Source: Isoetes taiwanensis
Taxonomy: Eukaryota > Streptophyta > Lycopodiopsida > Isoetales > Isoetaceae
DNA length: 64,000 nucleotides
Assembly: GCA_021234155.1 (NCBI GenBank)
Contig: JAJEKV010000084.1
Location: forward strand, 3,167,702 to 3,231,701
Reading direction: 5' to 3'
Made by a program: the position numbers and the translations under genes. Below, one piece after another: positions 57,211 to 64,000 of this stretch (positions are counted from its first letter, which is position 1; each line of letters opens with the position of its first letter). Under the pieces are notes generated by a model. The model did not search any database. It was given only the letters and a program-made list of their open reading frames with translations, and was not told the DNA's origin.

Positions 57211-60200
57211 CGAAATTTAAAATATGTATGTTAGTTAGGAAGGTAAAAAAAATACTTAGGGCCTGCTCTACTTTGCAAATCATAGGCAGAACAATTGTGG
57301 GCAAAAGTTATGCATAAAGGTAAGTTCTGCAATTTACGTCAATGAACAGGTTACCTTGCTATTTGGTGTTCACAATTTATGTGAAAACTATAATTATGCA
57401 CCTCCCCGTCTGTATTCAAGGTAAATTGACCATTTCATCTGTGTTTCTTCAACAAGAACGAGAATGCTTTTAAGTTCTCAATATGCTTTTTGTTTTCTGT
57501 TTTTGTGAACTGATGAAGCAACCAATTTTACTAAACAACATAATGAAGACATGCCTGGCAGTGAATGAACCAAGGATTCAGACTCCGAACAAACCAAGGA
57601 TTCAGACTCCAGTAGCAACATGTGTAGACTAGCAGTCATATGATCAAGTCTTGTATTTTACGACAGAGGTGAAGATGAACCAATTAGACCGTTGAAGAAA
57701 TTTGTCAAGTGAAAACAGTTTCTGAGAAACAAAATCCTCGCATTATTACATATGGGTAGAACAACTTGAATATAGCTGGAAATGAGCTTCATGGTTCCAA
57801 ATCCAATTGTGGAGATAGTTCAAGCAATGTTGATCCTCAGACGAATATGCTCAAATATATCATATCCACGATTTGATAAAGTTTCACTGTTTTAGTTGAT
57901 AAATACTGAGCATAGCTCACAAGGTGGACCAATAGCATCTCGTTATGCCAAACCAATCCAACCATCCAGCACATTCCACATTTAGAGAAGATGGTTTTTT
58001 TTTCAAGATAGAAAACAAGGAAGAGGCAGTTCAAGAAAAGAAAAATTGGGGCAAATCCTTGCAATATATATGGTTTTTGTCCTTCATTTTCTTGTTAATG
58101 TTACTATGGTTGCAGTATTAAGACTTGTCTATGCATTTGCTTTCCTTGCAGCATTGCCTTCTTTTTTCTATCTTCTGTCATTCCAAAGCTGAATCAGTGA
58201 CTCAAGATCCCAATGATTTTGTAGCCTTATCTCCTCAGGAAATGTACATGGCATTTAACTACGATCCATATTCACTTACATCAACTTTCAGCCATAAGCT
58301 GTTGTGGATATTGTGGAAGAAGTATTAGCAAGTTACCTATACATTGTGGTGGATATTGTGGACGAAATATTAGCAAGTTTCCTATACATGTACAATCAGT
58401 TGTTGCTTGACTTATTCATCCAAATGGAATTATTTTTGAATTTGTAATGGGTCATTCATTCTCATTCTTTGGAACATTTCGTTCTACAGTAAACACTTAA
58501 TAATTGTTTGATTTGTCCAACAATATTAGAGTCCATACTTTATCTACTTTGTTAATTTGGGATTATCCGGTATGGCAAAAAGATTTTTGGATTTTTTTTA
58601 AGGTTGATTTCCGAAGGTTTTCAAAATTTTGGTAATCGGAAAAAAGTCCCGACACTCCAAAAATCAGGAAATATTTTGGGCTTTGGGTTTTTGCAGTGGA
58701 TTTCATTCGGCTCCGCGATCATCCAATCGAGAGGTCATATGTGGCATGGAGGACACAAGGCTTCGCTTAACTAGGGTATAGTATGCGAAAGATGGATAAA
58801 AGTGCACCAGGTCCGCTCTCAATTCCGGAAGTACCAGAGGAAGACGACGCCTCCGATGGCACCTTTCTTCAGCTCTCTCTTCATAGGCCCCCTTTGGTTC
58901 ATCAGCACAGAAGAAAGTGCCCTGAGTTGTGTAAGACCTTCAGGTTAGTGGGTTCATCGCAATTATTACTCTTCTTCGCTTATCAATATCATCCAGGACA
59001 GTATATGAAAAGAAAGGCACGATGGAGACAACTTAGCATGAGCATTTTCTTCTGGAAAAAACGCTTATTTTTTATGCTTTTCGTTCCAAGAAGAACAAGT
59101 TAACTCCATCATACCTGCTTTATTCTCAGGTCTCTAACTGCCTTAACTGTTATGTTAAAGTCGCCTTGATTGATATGCGTGTATATACGGTGGTGGCGAG
59201 TAAAAGCCACTCAGTAGTTCTTATTTTCTCCAAAACTTCCTGATAGTAGTGTTAGAAAAGCTGACATAGAAGATCAAATTAAGCTCTCTAAAGGGGGGCA
59301 TAGAGAGCAAAAGATTCTTTCCTTTCTCATGGCACATGCATGATTAGTGCACTATTTTAAGTTTCGAGCATTGAAGTCCAATATTTTTCAGTGTCTCTGA
59401 GAAATTTTAGACTTAAGACTGAATAAGATCATACCTTGATAGGCATGGGAAGATTCTCAAATAAATTGGTGTGGTGGAAGCGTGCAGGGAGATGAATTAG
59501 GCATAAGCATGCACTGATGCTCCATCCGAAGGGTTACAGGAAGATCTGATTGTTGGAGGAGGGAATTTTACCAGCTTCATGTGCATCCATTTTCATATCA
59601 AATGTATAGAAGCATTGGTCGAAATACCTTTAGGCATGAGAATGTCTGAAGCTTCTTTATTTCTCAGTTCCTCTAGACCAGCTGAACAGCTGTAACAAGT
59701 TGTATTTTAGCGAGAGTGCATCTATCTGCTTCTCTTTATAGGCATATAGGAATATTGCATGGGAGATGCCGTAGGAGAACACAGAGTATTTGGTGACAAG
59801 TTATCACGGTTCTAGCGGTTGCATCCACATTTTATGTATTTGTCTATATTCCACATTATGAAGTTTTGCCTTTGCAGTACTGCCACATGGTGCGGTCGGA
59901 GAAACTTGATTGCATCCGCCACAGAGACGTGTGCCAATTGTTATGTGCTTGAATGGTAATTCAAGGATGCCGGATAATCTGAGTCGGCCATTACGGATTT
60001 GATTAGGGATCATATGAGCTTCGATTTATCTGCCCTTATTGAAGCTGCTCTTATGATATAAAGATAATCATGTTCTGCGAGTTATGCATGCCATCTATCT
60101 TTCCGTAATCAGTAATCCTGGTTGAAGGAGCTCTTTCTATATTTGTAAGAGCTTAGGTGATTAGCTATTTGATTGTATTTCTTATGATTGATATCCTGAA

Positions 60201-60530
60201 GGCCTTTTGTTGCTGTAGATATCGGGGCATTGGCATCATGGGGAGCTGCCAAATTTGGACAGCTTGGTCAGAAGGACATCTCTGAGTAAGTCCATGAGTA
60301 AGTCCATTCTGATGAACTTTTTTTATAGAATGTAGTGTTGTGGGCAGTGACACTGCATTTAGGCAAGCAAAATGTTTTCACATTTTTATGTTTCCAAGCC
60401 AATTCCCAGGTTCCTCTAGCACCTTCTGGATAACAGATCGATGGAGAAAATATGGGAAAAAAGGACGTAAAGAATAGCCCTTTTCCTAGGTAAATTTTCT
60501 ACCTTCATGCATGTTAAGCTTCATCTTTTA
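57211..60530. other. Intergenic; one tandem repeat, no supported gene
   Basis: 58,303-58,393 holds two copies of a 47-base unit (GTGGATATTGTGGA.GAA then TATTAGCAAGTT.CCTATACAT). ORFs at 58,125, 58,783 (+) and 59,804 (-) have no motif that I can name. Confidence 0.45.
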
Positions 60531-60660
60531 CTAGTAACGGGTGCCCGGCGTTGCCGGGCATAAATACGTTTCTGTTCCGAGAATGGAACCTGATTCCTTT
60601 CATTTGTAGATGATGTTGCTTTTCAATAATTAGTTGGATTTGCAATTATTTAATCAGACG
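60531..60660 (-). mobile_element. Helitron-like 3' terminus with intact hairpin
   Basis: The plus text A|CTAGTAACGGG is followed by TGCCCGGCGTTGCCGGGCA (60,542-60,560). Read on the minus strand this is an 8-bp-stem hairpin, a short spacer and CTAG before T, the arrangement at the 3' end of plant Helitrons. Subterminal text AATGGAACCTGATTCCTTTC and TTTGTAGATGATGTTGC follows and recurs at 61,068. Confidence 0.72.
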
Positions 60661-60747
60661 ACGTTAATGTGGCATGGTGTCTGTCATATCCATATATGTC
60701 CAAATCAGACGTCGTTAATATGGCATGGTATCTGTCTCATATTCATA

Positions 60748-60775
60748 CTAGTAACGGGTGCCCGGCGTTGCGGAT
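60748..60775 (-). mobile_element. Helitron-like 3' terminus, hairpin decayed
   Basis: ACTAGTAACGGGTGCCCGGC then GTTGCGGATGC: the CTAG end and one hairpin arm match the terminus at 60,531; the other arm is lost. Confidence 0.6.
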
Positions 60776-61060
60776 GCATCCTTGGTCACCTTCTGAGTGA
60801 TTGTATATGACATTCTATATATTGTATTTTTGGTTCTCTTTTATTGAGAGACCAACGTTGCAGGGGGGGTGTTGAGATGCCACGTTGGGCTCTCAACTAA
60901 ACTTGGCTCTTCCAAGTTTAGATATGCCTTTTCCATATTTAGACATGCCTAAAGGCATGCCTTTTTCTATGTACTTATATATGTGTTCATATTCAATACA
61001 TCGCTAGAGTCTTTGGGATTACTTCCTTTGTTCTAGTCTTTTGTATACTATTTGCTTAGT

Positions 61061-61135
61061 TTCCGAGAATGGAACCTGATTCCTTTCATTTGTAGATGAT
61101 GTTGCTTTTCAATAATTAGTTGGATTTGCAATTAT
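61061..61135 (-). repeat. Second copy of the Helitron subterminal region
   Basis: TCCGAGAATGGAACCTGATTCC through CAATTATTT repeats 60,576-60,650 almost exactly, without the CTAG end, so it is an internal or truncated copy. Confidence 0.8.
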
Positions 61136-62011
61136 TTCTTCTTCTAGATCTTTTATGGATTTCTTAATTTGAGTTACATAGACATAGGAGTGGATAATAA
61201 AATATATTAATATATAAGATGATCTTATCTAGAAACGAAAGGAGATGCTTTAACTTTGGGATAAACTGATTGTTTCTATTGGTTTTTGCATTTATAAAAT
61301 CTAGACATTCAACTTAGTTTAAATTTGGTTGAATCTCCAGAATCCCCACCTTGTTAACATCACTTGCTTTTTGCAAAAGTTATCATGTTGGAGCATGTGG
61401 CAATTTACAGATGTAAAACTGAAAGTTGCTTGGCACGTGCAATCCACATTTCATATGCATTAATAGCTTCGTGATGGAAATGCATATTGGAAATTAACTA
61501 TGGTTAAAAAGAGGTTTTTTACATCCGCGGGGATAATAAATGTACATCATATAAATATACAATATCAAAAGGTGCATCTTAAGAACATAAATTTAATATT
61601 TTTTGGAACTCCTAGTGTATATGAACAAATGATGAAAAGATGGAATTATCAGTGGCTTCTTATTCAGTTCAACTGGTGCAATGAAAGTGGGCTAATAAAT
61701 CATCTGAGAATTGAAATAATAATAGTGCACGGATGACCCTTGTTCTTATTGATCATTGAACACATGAGCCTGCATTTTGCAATTTACACCACCGCTTAAT
61801 GCAGTTGTTAAAACAATGAACTATGCACTTATATATGCATCTTTACACTTGAGACAACATCATACTTTGGGAAAAATACAATAGTAAGTGTTTTTTACAT
61901 GTTTCTACATCTTCCTAGCATGAGGGCTATTGGCGTAAGGTTGTGAGCCATCATGTGATTTGGTTGGATGCATGCAAGAGGGACGTTGCGGTCTCGAGCA
62001 CTACAAATAGG

Positions 62012-62030
62012 TGCCCAGCGTTGCTGGGCA
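62012..62030 (-). repeat. Helitron-type hairpin TGCCCAGCGTTGCTGGGCA
   Basis: 8-bp arms with GTT loop, followed by TAAGTTGGAACCTG as in the family at 60.5 kb. A compensatory change (CAGC/GCTG in place of CGGC/GCCG) keeps the stem paired. The expected CTAG is changed. Confidence 0.6.
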
Positions 62031-62065
62031 TAAGTTGGAACCTGTAAATCAAGCTCGAACGTGCA

Positions 62066-62140
62066 ACTGACACACTTCAGCAATGTAAAGTGGTGGGGGA
62101 AGGACCCACTTCAGCAATGTAAAGTGGTGGGGGGCAGGAC
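62066..62140 (+). repeat. About 37-bp tandem repeat
   Basis: ACTTCAGCAATGTAAAGTGG then TGGGGG.AGGACCC occurs twice in a row. Confidence 0.85.
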
Positions 62141-62149
62141 CCATCTGGG

Positions 62150-62226
62150 TGTGTTGTAAAGTGTCACATGTCCGATAGGACGCTGCCTTGTGGCGTGACG
62201 TTAAAATCTCTTCTTCTTCTTCTTCT
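62150..62226 (+). mobile_element. LINE or SINE 3' end with CTT-repeat tail
   Basis: CACATGTCCGATAGGACGCT, GCCTTGTGGCGTGACGTT, AAAATC and (TTC)n. Same 3' end as at 19,660-19,730 but with another simple repeat. Confidence 0.65.
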
Positions 62227-62732
62227 TTAATTCTTGATATTTTTCAACTGATCTAGGTTCTACAAAATAAGCTTCTCTCTACTTTTTATTACCGTAGACA
62301 ACATGCACATTTGCACACAATTCAAAGTCTTTGCCCCTAGCTAACTATTATTAGGGAGTTAATGTTAAAGAACCATAGTTCATTGGCTTTAGGCTTAATG
62401 GCAAAGCTTAGTTTTTTGCAAGCTCAGATTTTTTGCTCCCATGATTGAATGGGATGGTTTGCTATTTGTTATGTTGACTATGTGTCCATAATGTTTTAAT
62501 GGTTATTTAAGAGATCAACATAGACCTACAATTCTTTATCTCCATAGCCTTGCTAATGAGTACCATTTCACATGTTTGCTTGCAAAGTGAGTCTAAAAAC
62601 ATCTAGCATATTGCCCTCGTGGACTGCAATATTCTTGTTAATGTTTGCAACACCATTGTGATTATTATTTTAGTCACCAATATACTGTTTGCATTGTTTT
62701 GATATCTGAATTCTGAAATGCAACAACATTGT
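62227..62732. other. Intergenic, nothing recognised
   Basis: AT-rich, no repeat or coding motif seen. Confidence 0.45.
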
Positions 62733-62820
62733 GATTCTTACTTCAGTCATCAATGAAATGGATTGTCATGTCACTTGATTCTTACTTTAGTCACCAATGA
62801 AATGGATTGTCATGTCACTA
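62733..62820. repeat. 44-bp tandem repeat
   Basis: GATTCTTACTTYAGTCAYCA then ATGAAATGGATTGTCATGTC occurs twice, at 62,733 and 62,777. Confidence 0.9.
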
Positions 62821-63180
62821 TCTCCAACGTAGGTTGTAACTCATGTTTTCAACTTCCACATCAAATGTCAAAATTTTGAAAGAAAGATTTATTATAGTGT
62901 TACCCATTGCTGCACATCTTTACACATAGTTTATCAACAAAATTTCCAATGTTAGCAAAGGAGGTCATTTGATTTCCAATGTTGGCAAAGAAGAAGGTGA
63001 TCAAATGACTTCAGTGGATCGAGCCTTGGCATTCCTGTGTTGCATTACCTGACAAAAACGTGTACTATAACCAGAATTTAACTATCATAGGCTAGTAAAT
63101 TGTAACAATGAACATTAGAAATAAAGGCATCTTCATTAAATGGCCCTTGCCATCACGTTCCTCAACAACGTTCTCAATAT

Positions 63181-63322
63181 AAAAGACCATTCAAATGTCG
63201 CTAAGACCATTCAAATGTCACTAACTTTGGAATTTGATAGCCTGCAGTTATAAAAGACCATTCAAATGTCGCTAAGACCATTCAAATGTCACTAACTTTG
63301 GAATTTGATAGACTGCAGTAGT
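63181..63322. repeat. 71-bp tandem repeat with an inner repeat
   Basis: Two units start at 63,181 and 63,252. Each contains AGACCATTCAAATGTC twice and ends in CTAACTTTGGAATTTGATAG. Confidence 0.92.
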
Positions 63323-64000
63323 AATTTAGTAAACATATCCCACACCATAGACATGCTACAAAAGCTCTAAACATTTTAAATATAAGAAATCTGAAGGCGT
63401 TTTTGCCAACACCAACAGAGATTATAGTAACTTTCAAATGCAATACAATTTACAATATTGAACCTCAATCTCTTCATTCAAAACTGAATTAAGGAGATGC
63501 AAGCTTTAATAATGGCGAAAATGTGAGATTTATCTCGATTTTGTGCCTTTATGATGCATTCTGCGATATAAATGAAGAGCTATTGCATCTTTGTCAAGCT
63601 TACCGATCATTGCAATCCAAGTGTATTGGCTTGGGTTCTCTTCCCTTGGCTAACCATCCCATTCTCTGCATTTGGCAAGGTTCCTCAAGGTCTTCCTGGT
63701 GGATGCATTTATGGTGGATGCACACTCAAGTGATAAGCAAAATCTTCATAAACATCATGAACCCATTCTCCTTCATTATATACTCCACGTATGTACAAAC
63801 AGGAATGATAACAACCCTAAGTCATAGAAACAGAAAACAATAACATAGAACATCATACCTGAAAGAGGAACATCAAGAGTTAGTCCGACCTCTGCAATCT
63901 CATGTTTGATAGAATCAGTCCAATGCCTGGGAACTGAACCCAGAGTTTACCCTGGGAACCGACCTGCTTCCCTTTTGTTAGTCCTACACGTAATCGCATC
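63323..64000. other. No supported gene up to window end
   Basis: An ORF at 63,523-63,843 (+) is open for 106 codons but shows no domain. It could belong to a gene that continues outside the window. Confidence 0.35.

Noticed and set aside
62733-63322. Direct repeats that could suggest a CRISPR array
   Set aside because: Only two copies each, adjacent with no spacers, in a plant nuclear genome.
63915-63985. GGGAACTGAACCCAGAG-type text resembling a tRNA arm
   Set aside because: No cloverleaf with anticodon stem and acceptor stem can be drawn around it.

Overview
This is a land-plant nuclear window dominated by transposable elements (TEs). The plant signs are broken copies of genes known from plants (ELF3-like, ILR1-like auxin-conjugate amidohydrolase, MRS2/MGT magnesium transporter, trihelix SANT-like protein), a Copia element primed by initiator Met-tRNA, Helitron-like ends and a hAT-type MITE. 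A large, TE-bloated genome such as a fern or another seed-free plant is plausible, but I cannot fix the species. No RNA gene, CRISPR array or clearly intact ordinary host gene was found.

Layout. 1-1.5 kb: ELF3-like remnant. 4.5 kb: Harbinger scrap. 7.2-8.2 kb: ILR1-like exons. 8.7-10.9 kb: trihelix gene split by a 1.45-kb insertion. 12.3-13.2 kb: MRS2-type exons duplicated in tandem. 13.4-19.4 kb: three LINE bodies in alternating orientation. 20.1-21.4 kb: decayed Harbinger transposase. 23.5-35.9 kb: one Copia element with a perfect 5-bp target duplication, whose 5' LTR is split by a 7.7-kb insertion. 35.9-37.7 kb: another LINE. 41.7-43.3 kb: exons of an unrecognised gene. 44.8-48.4 kb: gag/protease remnants of a Ty3/Gypsy-like element plus a further ORF broken by a LINE. 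50.6-51.2 kb: hAT-type MITE with 8-bp target duplication. 54.2 kb: long CT microsatellite. 55.8-64 kb: repeats, a Copia integrase scrap, Helitron-type termini and tandem duplications.

The most interesting part is the 7.7-kb insertion at 23,791-31,467. Its left half holds a decayed transposase-like gene. Its right half holds a short acidic-protein gene and, converging on it, a three-exon gene that stays open across consensus splice sites. That gene predicts one protein of about 751 residues with a coiled coil, a RING-like Cys/His cluster and a C-terminal FCP1-like HAD domain whose signature is DLNG instead of DLDG. It begins about 125 bp inside the insertion's right end, so it looks like cargo or an accessory gene of a mobile element. 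It is the best candidate here for something undescribed.

Most other genes are fragments carrying stops, frameshifts or lost splice sites. The order of events can be read: the Copia element landed first, the 7.7-kb element then landed in its 5' LTR, and the two LTRs have since diverged by indels.
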